A DNA stretch of 64,000 nt from Ascoidea rubescens DSM 1968 (lineage: Eukaryota; Ascomycota; Saccharomycetes; Ascoideales; Ascoideaceae): positions 860,512 to 924,511 of the forward strand of contig NW_017962919.1 in the NCBI RefSeq assembly GCF_001661345.1. Direction: 5' to 3'. Both the position numbers and the translations under genes were made by a program. The notes beneath the pieces were generated by a model, which was given only the letters and a program-made list of their open reading frames with translations, searched no databases and was not told the origin of the DNA. This document shows positions 30,182 to 38,926 of the stretch, in pieces (the stretch's first letter is position 1; each line of letters starts with the position of its first letter).

Positions 30182-30880
30182 ATGAGCTTTATTTTATTGT
30201 TTTTGTTTATTGTTTTTTCATTTAGCTTACATTCCATTTCAAGCAGCGTGGAATCTATTTATTTGCAAGTAGAAGCTCCCTCTGTTCCAGAGATTGACGA
30301 GAAGGGAATTCGTACTGGCGATGATAGACTTTTGGTTACAAATGACCCAGAACAACTATACTATAATACTGAAGCTAATCAAATTACTTTACCTTTCCGG
30401 GAAGAAGATACTCCTATGGCTCGAATACAAGCAACTGCTACTTTTACTAGCAGTGTTAGTGATATGAAATCGCAAAATTTCAGTTTTGATGAAGATGGAT
30501 ATTTGCTTAACAACGGTTCCTCGAGCTTTTATGCATGTTATGATCATGGAAAATCATCAAACTACACAATTGAATTAGAAAACACTGACGATGACTGCGT
30601 TGAGATAAAAATTTATAAACGCGATTCTTCGTCAAACAGTACTATTCTGTCAATCATTGAAACAATTTCGTCCAGCTCTACACGATCATTATCCACTACT
30701 TTGTCAAGTACTACTTTATCATCCACTATTTCGTCGTCTACTAGCAGCTCATCCTCAGTAATACCCACGGATTCCAGCAGCTCTACAAATGATGAAACAA
30801 GCCTGTGGAGTAATAGGGCAGTTAAAGTGGGTGTTTCTGATGGGAGTTTAGTCCGAGTTCTATATAGTTTGTTTTTGTAG
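30182..30880 (+). CDS. Secreted, Ser/Thr-rich cell-wall-like protein (right copy)
   Basis: Same 232-aa product as the left copy, residue for residue: signal peptide, FYAC...DDCVEIKIYK domain, Ser/Thr stalk. It follows its decayed tandem paralogue and precedes TES1 on the same strand (331 bp to the TES1 ATG). The upstream 300 bp are also duplicated, so both copies keep the same promoter. Function unknown; location inferred to be wall or medium. Confidence 0.7.
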   Translation: MSFILLFLFIVFSFSLHSISSSVESIYLQVEAPSVPEIDEKGIRTGDDRLLVTNDPEQLYYNTEANQITLPFREEDTPMARIQATATFTSSVSDMKSQNFSFDEDGYLLNNGSSSFYACYDHGKSSNYTIELENTDDDCVEIKIYKRDSSSNSTILSIIETISSSSTRSLSTTLSSTTLSSTISSSTSSSSSVIPTDSSSSTNDETSLWSNRAVKVGVSDGSLVRVLYSLFL

Positions 30881-31211
30881 CTGTTATTTGAGTAGCACCA
30901 CACACCAACGCAATCACTTGTGATAACCGACGATATTTACACAAAGCATTGGTCATGATATCCACTTCATTTGCTGTAAAAGCACCAAAAGAGTGAGCCA
31001 GGATCTCAATGGGATTTTCCCGAACACGAAGAGCTTGGCCGGAAAAACAGCATTGTTGGAGCTGCCATCGGCTGCAGGAGCCACAGCTGCGGATGCCTCT
31101 AACTATCTTCCGAAAGTCACCAATGGAAGTTGATTCTATCGCTTTTGCTTATCGCTTTTGCTTATCGCCTTTGCTTGTTGCTTTCCTCGCTGCTTTGCCC
31201 ACATCCACAAA

Positions 31212-32240
31212 ATGAAGTCGACTCTCGAGACACAGCTCTCAGTGGTTGCCCAAGGAAACAACCACTTCAAGAGCAATGGCTATCTCCATGTTCCTGGGGC
31301 CAACAGGGGCATCTTTGGTGGCACATTGATTGCCAAATCGTTGCTTTCAGCTGCCAGAACTTTGCCAGTCAACGTCCAAACAGGCACCAGCGATTTCAAG
31401 CAGCACAGCATCCACAACACGTTTGTGCTTGGTGGCGATTCATCCATAGACTTGCAATTCAGAGTTGAGAGAATCCGAGATGGCAGGAACTTCGTCACCA
31501 GAGAGGTCAAAGCGTACCAGAATGGAGCAGTGATATTCATAAGCATCATATCGTTCAAGAATGTGGGCAATCCACAGGGATCAATGTCCAGCCTAGGACC
31601 ACAGCTAAAGTACCAGCCAATGCTTGACTTGGATGGAATCGCAGAGGTGGACGAGTGCATATCTGTCCAGGACATCGATTTTGATGCGAGAATCAGAAAG
31701 TCGTTTGAGAGCGATCCTCTTGAGGTGAGGTTTCCAAGAGAGTATTTTGACGATGTTGACAATGTTGACGATGTTGAAGATGGGTCATTGAAGAACAAAA
31801 GGGACAAAAAGCACAGAAACAGCTACAAGATGAGGGCGCTGCTATTCAGGCCATCTTTGGCTGTGTATTTAAGGAAAATGTATTATTGGATTAGGGTCAA
31901 GCCCAGAATACAGAACCATTGTGAGTTCAATCAAATTGGAGTGTCGTATCTATCAGATGCGTTTTTTCTATTGTGTGTGATGCCACTATCTGATAGGAAG
32001 CTCTACTCGTCGCTGTTTTCAGTGTCGATGGACCACAGCATATACTTCAACATGGATTTGGACCACGAATCAGACTACCGGTGCGACGAGTGGATGGTGT
32101 TTGTGGTAGATTCTCCAAAGTCATCCAATGGGCTAAGTTTGGTTACAGGTCAGATATATCGCAGTGATGGGAAGCTAATTGCGTATATTGTTCAAGAGGG
32201 ATTGGTGTCGATAAAAGATGGTATCTTGTCTAAATTGTAG
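31212..32240 (+). CDS. TES1: Peroxisomal acyl-CoA thioesterase (right copy)
   Basis: Identical in translation to the copy at 9662-10690: double hot-dog thioesterase ending in the PTS1 tripeptide SKL, start at MKSTLETQL. It is convergent with MET16, the two stop codons being 57 bp apart. Because MET16 is intact here, this is probably the parental TES1 locus. Two full-length copies could raise the dose of peroxisomal thioesterase. Confidence 0.93.
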   Translation: MKSTLETQLSVVAQGNNHFKSNGYLHVPGANRGIFGGTLIAKSLLSAARTLPVNVQTGTSDFKQHSIHNTFVLGGDSSIDLQFRVERIRDGRNFVTREVKAYQNGAVIFISIISFKNVGNPQGSMSSLGPQLKYQPMLDLDGIAEVDECISVQDIDFDARIRKSFESDPLEVRFPREYFDDVDNVDDVEDGSLKNKRDKKHRNSYKMRALLFRPSLAVYLRKMYYWIRVKPRIQNHCEFNQIGVSYLSDAFFLLCVMPLSDRKLYSSLFSVSMDHSIYFNMDLDHESDYRCDEWMVFVVDSPKSSNGLSLVTGQIYRSDGKLIAYIVQEGLVSIKDGILSKL

Positions 32241-32297
32241 AATAAAAAGAAAACAAATGGGTGTATAGATGTTTGGTTCGGTGTATATAGTTTATAA

Positions 32298-33233
32298 TTA
32301 TACAGTTTTCAAGTATTGTGCAAATCTTGAAAACTCGTGAATTCCACATTCACTTTTGCTTTTGCCTTTCCATCTTCCATCTCTTTCATTTTCATTTTCN
32401 GTTTTCAAGTATTGTGCAAATCTTGAAAACTCGTGAATTCCACATTCACTTTTGCTTTTGCCTTTCCATCTTCCATCTCTTTCATTTTCATTTTCGCCAA
32501 CTGGAAAGGTCGAATGATAATCACCAACGGATTTATAGCCATAATTCAAGAGTTCGTTATATGGAACATTGTTATCGGTAATATAAGATTTGACCTGATT
32601 AAAATCCCAATTGATTAAAGGATTTATTTTGATTATATTGTTTATTCTATCGAGCTCGATGATTTTTAGAGTAGATCTACCTCCACCTTGAACCTTTCTT
32701 CTTCCAGTTAAGATTGCATTGACATTTAACGATTTATAAGCTCTTGATAAGGGTTCAACTTTAACTAAAAAATCGTAGTAATTGTCGTTATTTTCCCATA
32801 AATTATCACCATATTTTTTAGCAAATTCGAGTTCAGATTCGCAATGATGTGGTTTGAAGATATTTATCTTTAAAAACGGGTATTTATTTTGAACATTTTT
32901 GAGTAAATCTAAAGTTTGTGGGAAATGATGTAGAGTATCTAGAAAGATTAGATCAATTGGTTTGATATTGCTATTGGCTGAGTATATTTTTGATAGTAGA
33001 TCGATCGTAACAAGACCTGTTAGACCAAAGGCAGTTGTTTGGTATAGATTATTAAGGTTTTTAATGGACCAAAGCAATATTTGTTCAGTGGAATAATTTT
33101 CTAGGGATTTATTTAAATTTTCCAATTCTTGATCAGAAAACTTTAGTAACGAATCCTGGTTTAAAACCGGATAGGGGGTTTCATTATTAGTTGAAAGCTG
33201 ATCTATTGCTACAGATGGAATAGATGCTGTCAT
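32298..33233 (-). CDS. MET16: PAPS reductase, with assembly artefact at its 3' end
   Basis: Reduces 3'-phosphoadenylyl sulfate to sulfite in sulfate assimilation, using thioredoxin. Visible motifs: LLWSIKNLNNLYQTTAFGLT (start of the PAPS-binding fold), FLDTLHHFPQTLDLL, TGRRKVQGGGRSTLKI, NYGYKSVGDYHST and the catalytic ECGIHE near the C-terminus. As printed the frame runs through an N and repeats its last 31 residues; the true protein should end once, at FAQYLKTV, and be about 279 aa. The (GAAAAT)n tract just before RDGRWKGK adds NENE relative to the Saccharomyces sequence. The start at MTASIPSVAID is the first ATG of the frame. The tail is duplicated at 9503-9604. Confidence 0.92.
   Translation of the reverse strand: MTASIPSVAIDQLSTNNETPYPVLNQDSLLKFSDQELENLNKSLENYSTEQILLWSIKNLNNLYQTTAFGLTGLVTIDLLSKIYSANSNIKPIDLIFLDTLHHFPQTLDLLKNVQNKYPFLKINIFKPHHCESELEFAKKYGDNLWENNDNYYDFLVKVEPLSRAYKSLNVNAILTGRRKVQGGGRSTLKIIELDRINNIIKINPLINWDFNQVKSYITDNNVPYNELLNYGYKSVGDYHSTFPVGENENERDGRWKGKSKSECGIHEFSRFAQYLKXENENERDGRWKGKSKSECGIHEFSRFAQYLKTV
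32305..32495. repeat. 95-bp exact direct duplication flanking a single N
   Basis: Bases 32305-32399 and 32401-32495 are identical, separated only by N at 32400. This is the pattern left when two contigs that share an end overlap are joined by a scaffolder without merging the overlap. The same 95 bp are the outer edge of the inverted repeat, which is where an assembly graph would break. Confidence 0.93.
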
Positions 33234-33490
33234 TTTGAAAAATTATTTTTAAAATTGATTGGATTATTAATAAGTGTTTTTATTTGGTATTCTTTTGATT
33301 AAAAAAGCAAAAAAGCGAAAAACGAATTCTACCAAATCAAAAAAGCGACAAAATAATCCAATATCCCTAAATAAATCTACAAAGAGTTTCTACAATATCA
33401 CAAAAGATGTCGAATGTGGGTCTTTTTTATATAATGAGCCAAAAAATATATATCTTCATCGCACAACAAGCCACAAGATGTGCACAATAC

Positions 33491-33496
33491 CACGTG
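33491..33496. promoter_or_regulatory. CACGTG site upstream of MET16
   Basis: CACGTG lies about 258 bp upstream of the MET16 start codon. In Saccharomyces, Cbf1 binds CACGTG in MET16 and other sulfur genes and recruits Met4. Placement fits that regulation. It lies between the divergently placed MET16 start and the FPR1 3' end. Confidence 0.6.
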
Positions 33497-33755
33497 GCTG
33501 ATGAGTGGAGGAAAGAAAAAACAAAAAGTGCGTGCGCATTTGTGCATATTTTGATATGCACAAATACTGCAGCTGCGCGTGGTTGTAAAAATATTTTGTT
33601 TGAGCGCGGGAATATGCAGTCTGCGGCAACATTACAACTTGTTTCTCTTTGGGTCATAAACACAGAAGGGAATAAACTTTGTTCTGAGATTTCGCTGGAA
33701 AACAACAAAAAACACAGCTCTTGATTCGATTTATACAATTGCTGGAAAGCAAAAA

Positions 33756-34106
33756 CTATAGAATTTCTAGTAGTTCGACATCAAAGATGAGAGTGGCCTT
33801 AGGAGGGATCACAGGTGGAAAGCCTCTGTAGCCATATCCCAAGTTGTAGGGAATGATCAACCGGGCTCGCTCACCAACACTCAACTGCAAGACACCAATG
33901 TCCCAGCCCTTGATAACTCTGCCAACACCAATTTGTGTTTGAAAAGGCTCGTCGCGATCTCTGGAGGAATCAAACTTGGCTCCATTGTTCAAGGTGCCTG
34001 TGTAGTGGATCACCACAGTGTCACCAACCTTGGGGTATGTCTCGTTGTCGCCGGGAGTTATTCGTTCTATCTTCAAGTCGCCGGTGATTCCATTAGGATA
34101 AGTCAT
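33756..34106 (-). CDS. FPR1: FK506-binding protein, peptidyl-prolyl isomerase
   Basis: A 116-aa single-domain FKBP12: [69 protein letters not shown] and [12 protein letters not shown]. The drug- and substrate-pocket residues (Tyr, Phe/Asp, Phe, Val-Ile, Trp, Tyr, Phe) are all in place. Cytosolic cis-trans prolyl isomerase, target of rapamycin and FK506 in yeasts. The start [15 protein letters not shown] (34106) fits the family; the 40-residue upstream extension of the open frame does not resemble FKBP. Codon use is more GC-rich than average here. Confidence 0.95.
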   Translation of the reverse strand: MTYPNGITGDLKIERITPGDNETYPKVGDTVVIHYTGTLNNGAKFDSSRDRDEPFQTQIGVGRVIKGWDIGVLQLSVGERARLIIPYNLGYGYRGFPPVIPPKATLIFDVELLEIL

Positions 34107-35432
34107 TGTAGTAAGGAAGCGAAGGGGAAAAGCAAAAGCACAGCAACTCAGTGGGAGAAATAACAGCTTTCGTGAAGACTGGCCTCGAGTAGAAGTAAAA
34201 CCGCAAACAAGTGTTTCTGGTGACAAAGAAAAGGCTCATCCCAGAACATTGATATTGGTTATATACTGCCAGAGAATCGGAGCATCAGCTCGAGCAGTGC
34301 CTGATCTGGGAAAGGCCCAACCACGTTTTACCAATCAGCTCGAGCAGATTTCGCTTCAGGCCCTGGAGCAGTTGCAAACCATTCGCCAGACTCCAGGCCT
34401 GTTGAGCAAGTGCTGAGCAAGTACTGCTGTTCTTTCTCTGGTCTGCGTTTCCACGTCCTCCATGCTTTAAGGCTCCATTGCAGCTCGTTTTGGTTTCGTT
34501 TTGGTTTCGGTTCTGGGTCAGTTGGCACTCTAAATGAATATTAGTCTGCTGTGTTCTCCAACCAGGAAAACTCATTTTTTTTATAACTGGCTTGGAGCTG
34601 GCTTTTCTGCTTTCTGCTGCTGTTTTGTGGGTGTTTTGTTCGTTTTTTCTGGCCATTTCCAGTTGTTTTCTTGCTTTCCCCCAGAACTGCAATGGCTGTT
34701 TCTTGTTTGTATGTTTTTTGTTACAATTTCAAAACCACTAATGGCTCGTTTTCTGCAAATGAAAACAAATGAAAACAAATTGAAAACAAATCGAAGACGT
34801 TTTGTCGGAAAATTAACCCATTCAAATTGTTTTATATCTGGTAAGTAGCTTCCTCATTTGTAGACACTTTCCTTGGTTTTTGGTTCTTTTCTCATCAAAT
34901 GATTTCAACATTTGTTGGTAACCATGCAAATCATAAATTTATTTGAATTTTATACGAACCACAAAAATAGCTTAAAGACTTATGCTCACCTTAAATAAGT
35001 TTTATTTTCCTTCACTTTTTTCTAATTTGTAATGGAATTCAATCAAGTTCATCATCAATTCATTACTTTCCCTGATCAACTGGTTATATAACTCTTGCTG
35101 GGTCTTTTCCTACTTTTACCTCGTGTAAATTACTTTATACATTCTTTGCTTCCTCTTCGTTTGTTTTATCCACTCGGTTCTACTAAATTTCGTATTTATG
35201 CTATATAAAACTAAATTCAATGTTATCTTTTTCTCTCTCTTTCTTTGTTTTCACCCAAACAAAAACATTTCTTAATCAAGTGCTCTTAACTTCTAATAAC
35301 ATACTACCAACATGGTTGAAATTTTATAGTCCCAATTTACAGACTAGAAGGTACATCAACTGAATGATTATAACAGAAATTTTCCTAATCAGAATCACAT
35401 ATATTATGGAATGTTAAGCACCTTTATTTTAC

Positions 35433-35533
35433 GTTATTTTATTTTATTTTATTTTATATTATATTATATTATTTTATATTATTTTATATTATTTTATATT
35501 ATTTTATATTATTTTATATTATTTTATTGTATT
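35433..35533. repeat. TATTATTTTA-type microsatellite
   Basis: About 100 bp made of TTTTA units passing into repeated ATATTATTTT decamers. Pure A/T, no coding meaning. Confidence 0.85.
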
Positions 35534-35852
35534 GCATTGTATTTGGATGATATTTTTTTTCTTTCTCTTCTAAAGCGAAGATGCCGTATTTCTTTTTTAT
35601 GTTAAGCAGGTATCAATTGGAATTTTCGTTCTGGGAGTTTGAATATAACATTAAACATTCCTTACTTGAATCCCCAAGTTCACAAAAAATTATCTAATTT
35701 TATATATCTCATCTGAATCACCTGTACAATTTTTCCTACATTCACACAAAATATGTTTTTCCTATAAAATTACTCCTATCACCCACACCATTACCAGTTT
35801 TATGATATTACAATTACTTCTTTTAAAAAAACCCACAAAAAAATAATCAACA

Positions 35853-35983
35853 CTAACATTAACATTAACATTAACATTAACATTAAAATTAAAATTAACA
35901 TTAAAATTAAAAGTAAAATTAACATTAAAATTAACATTAAAAGTAAAAGTAAAAGTAAAAGTAAAAGTGAAAATGAAAATAAA
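35853..35983. repeat. ACATTA hexanucleotide repeat
   Basis: Starts with five ACATTA units, then variant ACATTAAAATTA and AAAGTA units, ending GAAAATGAAAAT. It lies in the VRP1 3' flank, ending 18 bp before the VRP1 stop codon position. Confidence 0.85.
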
Positions 35984-36001
35984 CCTCATTATCTACCAAT
36001 T

Positions 36002-38689
36002 TTACATATAAAGACTCAAATTTAACGGAACTGTACTGCCTCTTCCTGACGGATATAACTTTTGTAACCCAACCCATTTACGAGGTCTGGGTAAATCATT
36101 TCGATTGATGAATCCAAATCTTGAATCTTCAATTTCAAATCGTTCATTATTCTGCCCATTTGTAAGTCCAACATTGTATATTGAAGAGCCAATGCTGGAA
36201 AATTCTTGAGTATTATCACTTTTTCCTACAGAAAACATTCTCTTTCTAGTAGAACTGCCATTGAATTTATGATTATCCACTTCAGAAACGTTATCACTGT
36301 TCCCTCCATTATCACCACCAGTTGAAACTGGCGGTGGGGGTGGTGGTTTATAAGAATGTTTTGGAGTATAATCAGAATTATTATCATTATTGAAACTGGA
36401 AACCTGGGAGTTTTGAGTAAAATGATAGGAATTTGTAGATTGACCAGAAGGGGTTTCCTTATTATTTAGTGAATTTATTTGATCTAAATATGGCAATGCA
36501 GGAGCAGTAGAGACATTAGGAAAAGAAGGGGCAGATATTGAAGGTGCAGGTGCAGGAGGTGCAGGAGGTACAGGAGGAGCAACAGAAATCTTTGGAGCAG
36601 AAAACTTTTGCAGTGGAGTAGGTTTATTAAGATCTGGAGAAATTCTTAATTTATTTATTTCATTTAAAAATGGCAATCCGCCAGAAGGACCGAAATTAGA
36701 ATTGGAATCCATGGTGGAATGTGAATTAGATTCCACTGGAGGAATTGAGGAAGGAGCAGCAAACTTCGGTATTGGTGGAGCACTTGATGTAGGTATTGGA
36801 GGTGCACTCATAGTGGGTAATGGTGGTGCACTGAAAGTTGGTATTGGTGGAGCATTAGCTTTGGATGGATTAGGTCGACCAAAACCTATATTATTAGATG
36901 GAGATTTTGATTGTTTAACTTTAGACTCATCAACAACATTTGAATCATCTCTTCTGGCATTGATTTCTGCTAAAAAGGGTAAACCGCTAGATATTGCAGG
37001 AGTATTAATTGAGGGTTTTAAAGGTTTTGGAGGCTGTTTGCCAAACCCTTGAAAAGATGGTGCTGGCGGTGCAGGTGAGGCAGGAGGAGCTTTAGGAATA
37101 GAAGGAGCTTGAGATGTAAACAGAGGTGGAGGAGCCGATGGAAGCGATGGAATTGGAGGAGCAGAGAATTTTGGAAGGGCTGGAGCAGAGTTAGAAGGAA
37201 AATTTTGATTTCTGGTTTTTTTCGGTTGAGAAGTTGTACTATTAATTACATGAGATTCATCTCTTCTCAGATTTATCTCTGCTAAAAATGGCAAGCCAGA
37301 TGAAAGGGGTGAGAGAGAAGAATTATTTGGAAATTTATTTTTTCCCAGAGAAAATGAAGATATTTCTGGAGAAATTGGTGGGGCTAGTGGAGCTGATGGT
37401 GCCAGTGGTGGATTTGATTTAGGAATTGAAGGAGCTTTGAAGTTTGGTAATGGAGGAGCCATAGAATTAGGTAACGGAGGAGGTTTTGATTTGGGTAAAG
37501 TTGGAACAGAAGAGAGGGGAGGAGGAGAGGCATTTGGAATTGGAGGAGCCGAAAACTTATTTATAGAAGAAGATTTTTGGGAAAAGGATTTATGAGTTGA
37601 AACGGGAGTGTTAGCTTGAGCATTTTTATTATTTTTAACAGCTTTATCATCTATCACATTTGATTCGTCTCTTCTTGCATTTATTTGAGCCAAAAAGGGT
37701 AAACCACCAGCTAGGGGATTAGAAGTTTGGGGTTTTGAATTTGTACTTTTATTGGAATTGAAAGATGGCAATTTAGGCGGAGGAGGGATATTGGAATTTG
37801 ATTGGTTTGGAAGAGGTGGAGGTAGAGGTGGTGCTGAGGGAACGTTCTGAGTGTTTAAATTTTGGTTTGCTAGTGGAGGGGCAATTGGGGGAGCCATTGG
37901 AGGAGCATTCAATGGTGTTATTATTGGTGGTTTAACATTTGGTTTATTGGAGAATTTAGAGGATGATATTCTAGGTCTCAGTGTAGGGACTTTTGGAGTG
38001 AATTTTTGTTTATTTGGTCTATGAGAAGGTCTTTTGGGAGAAGGTTGCGGAGGTAAAGATGGAGCAGGAGCACTAGGGATTGGTGGAGCAGAGAATTTGG
38101 GAGGATTTATTGAACTTGAAGATGTTATCCTTTGGTTGTTTGAGTTGTTATTAGATCTTCCAGCTATGGAAGAGCTCAATTGATCCATGAAGGACATTGA
38201 TGAGGGAGTCTTTGGAGAAGAGAATTTTGGAATTGAAGGAGCACTTGCAATTTTGGGGGCACTGTTAGTAGATGAATTGGATTTAGAAACAGAAGAAACA
38301 GACTCAGCAGGATTGAAGTTTTTAGACACCTTATCGACGACGTATGAGTCGTTTCTTTTGGCATTGATCTCAGCTAAAAACGGTAGAGCTCCACCAGTGC
38401 CTGAGGCTGGAGGAGGAGGGGAAGCCTGGTTACTATTTGCAAAAGCAGGCATCCCTGGAGGAGGAGGAGGAGGAGGAGGAGGGGCCAGTGATCCATTGTT
38501 TATAAAAGCAGGCATTCCTGGTGGTGGAGGTGGAGGAGGAGCCAGAGAGCCATTGGAGGAAGGTGCAAAAAATGGAGGTTGTGGGGGAGGGGGAACTGCG
38601 GCTGGAGGGGGAGCTGGAGCAGCAGCTAAAGGTGCAGTTGAAGGGGCAGTTGGAGGAGCCTTGGACTTGTTTGTCTTGAAGCGAAACAT
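36002..38689 (-). CDS. VRP1: Verprolin (WIP homologue)
   Basis: A proline-rich actin-regulating protein that links the Las17/WASP complex to actin patches. Poly-proline blocks (PPPPPPPGMP) near the start alternate with PFLAEIN modules: LPFLAEINAKR (about residue 102), LPFLAQINARRDESNVID, LPFLAEINLRRDESHVIN, LPFLAEINARRDDSNVVD, LPFLNEINKLR and LPYLDQINSL. SAPPIP motifs are numerous. The end matches yeast verprolin: FEIEDSRFGF, LPRPRKW and YPSGRGSTVPLNLSL, the Las17-binding tail. The start is placed at MFRFKTNKSKAPP (38689). The 32 upstream residues are Phe/Ser-rich and lie in the promoter shared with MST1. About 895 aa against 817 in Saccharomyces. The canonical N-terminal WH2 core (DIRKGMKLKK) is not visible. 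Confidence 0.92.
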   Translation of the reverse strand: MFRFKTNKSKAPPTAPSTAPLAAAPAPPPAAVPPPPQPPFFAPSSNGSLAPPPPPPPGMPAFINNGSLAPPPPPPPPPGMPAFANSNQASPPPPASGTGGALPFLAEINAKRNDSYVVDKVSKNFNPAESVSSVSKSNSSTNSAPKIASAPSIPKFSSPKTPSSMSFMDQLSSSIAGRSNNNSNNQRITSSSSINPPKFSAPPIPSAPAPSLPPQPSPKRPSHRPNKQKFTPKVPTLRPRISSSKFSNKPNVKPPIITPLNAPPMAPPIAPPLANQNLNTQNVPSAPPLPPPLPNQSNSNIPPPPKLPSFNSNKSTNSKPQTSNPLAGGLPFLAQINARRDESNVIDDKAVKNNKNAQANTPVSTHKSFSQKSSSINKFSAPPIPNASPPPLSSVPTLPKSKPPPLPNSMAPPLPNFKAPSIPKSNPPLAPSAPLAPPISPEISSFSLGKNKFPNNSSLSPLSSGLPFLAEINLRRDESHVINSTTSQPKKTRNQNFPSNSAPALPKFSAPPIPSLPSAPPPLFTSQAPSIPKAPPASPAPPAPSFQGFGKQPPKPLKPSINTPAISSGLPFLAEINARRDDSNVVDESKVKQSKSPSNNIGFGRPNPSKANAPPIPTFSAPPLPTMSAPPIPTSSAPPIPKFAAPSSIPPVESNSHSTMDSNSNFGPSGGLPFLNEINKLRISPDLNKPTPLQKFSAPKISVAPPVPPAPPAPAPSISAPSFPNVSTAPALPYLDQINSLNNKETPSGQSTNSYHFTQNSQVSSFNNDNNSDYTPKHSYKPPPPPPVSTGGDNGGNSDNVSEVDNHKFNGSSTRKRMFSVGKSDNTQEFSSIGSSIYNVGLTNGQNNERFEIEDSRFGFINRNDLPRPRKWVGLQKLYPSGRGSTVPLNLSLYM

Positions 38690-38926
38690 GGAAATTGTGG
38701 TGGTGAAGAAGCTAAAGAAGCTGAAGAAAGAAGAAGTGAAGAAGGAAGCAGAACCAGCAAAAAGGAGAGCTGCGGCATGTGACATACAGCAGATAAATGC
38801 ATGGACATGCAGAATCAGCGGATGGAGAAATTCAGTGGTGAAGAGAAGAAGAGAAAGAGGAAGAGGAAGAGGAAGAGGAAGAGAAAGAAGAGGCTGTTGT
38901 TGGAAATGGTGCAGAGGAAGCAGAGG

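Larger units (their letters stand above)
29845..32399 (+). repeat. Right arm of 2,555-bp inverted repeat
   Basis: Reverse complement of 9503-12057. The inner edge (29845) lies within the decayed cell-wall-like paralogue. The outer edge abuts the N at 32400 inside MET16. MET16 is complete on this side, and the pseudogene continues past the inner edge, so this arm appears to occupy the original locus. The spacer between arms is 17.8 kb. Confidence 0.93.
34107..36001. other. Long intergenic region with GC-rich part and microsatellites
   Basis: About 1.9 kb between FPR1 and VRP1. The first 550 bp are GC-rich. In them one plus-strand frame is open from about 34103 to the TGA at 34411-34413 without an ATG (it includes FTNQLEQISLQALEQLQTIR); I do not call it a gene. 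After that the sequence is AT-rich. It contains a (TATTATTTTA)n-type tract at about 35433-35533 and an (ACATTA)n hexanucleotide block grading into AAAGTA repeats at about 35853-35983, just downstream of the VRP1 stop. Confidence 0.4.

Noticed and set aside
9503-32399. Inverted repeats as ends of a large transposon
   Set aside because: The arms contain ordinary host genes, there is no transposase or target-site duplication, and the edges cut through MET16 and a pseudogene.
38801-38926. Lys/Arg-rich N-terminal extension of Mst1
   Set aside because: It is the translation of a GAGGAAGAGGAA-type simple repeat in the VRP1/MST1 promoter; the ATG at 38927 gives a normal mitochondrial presequence.
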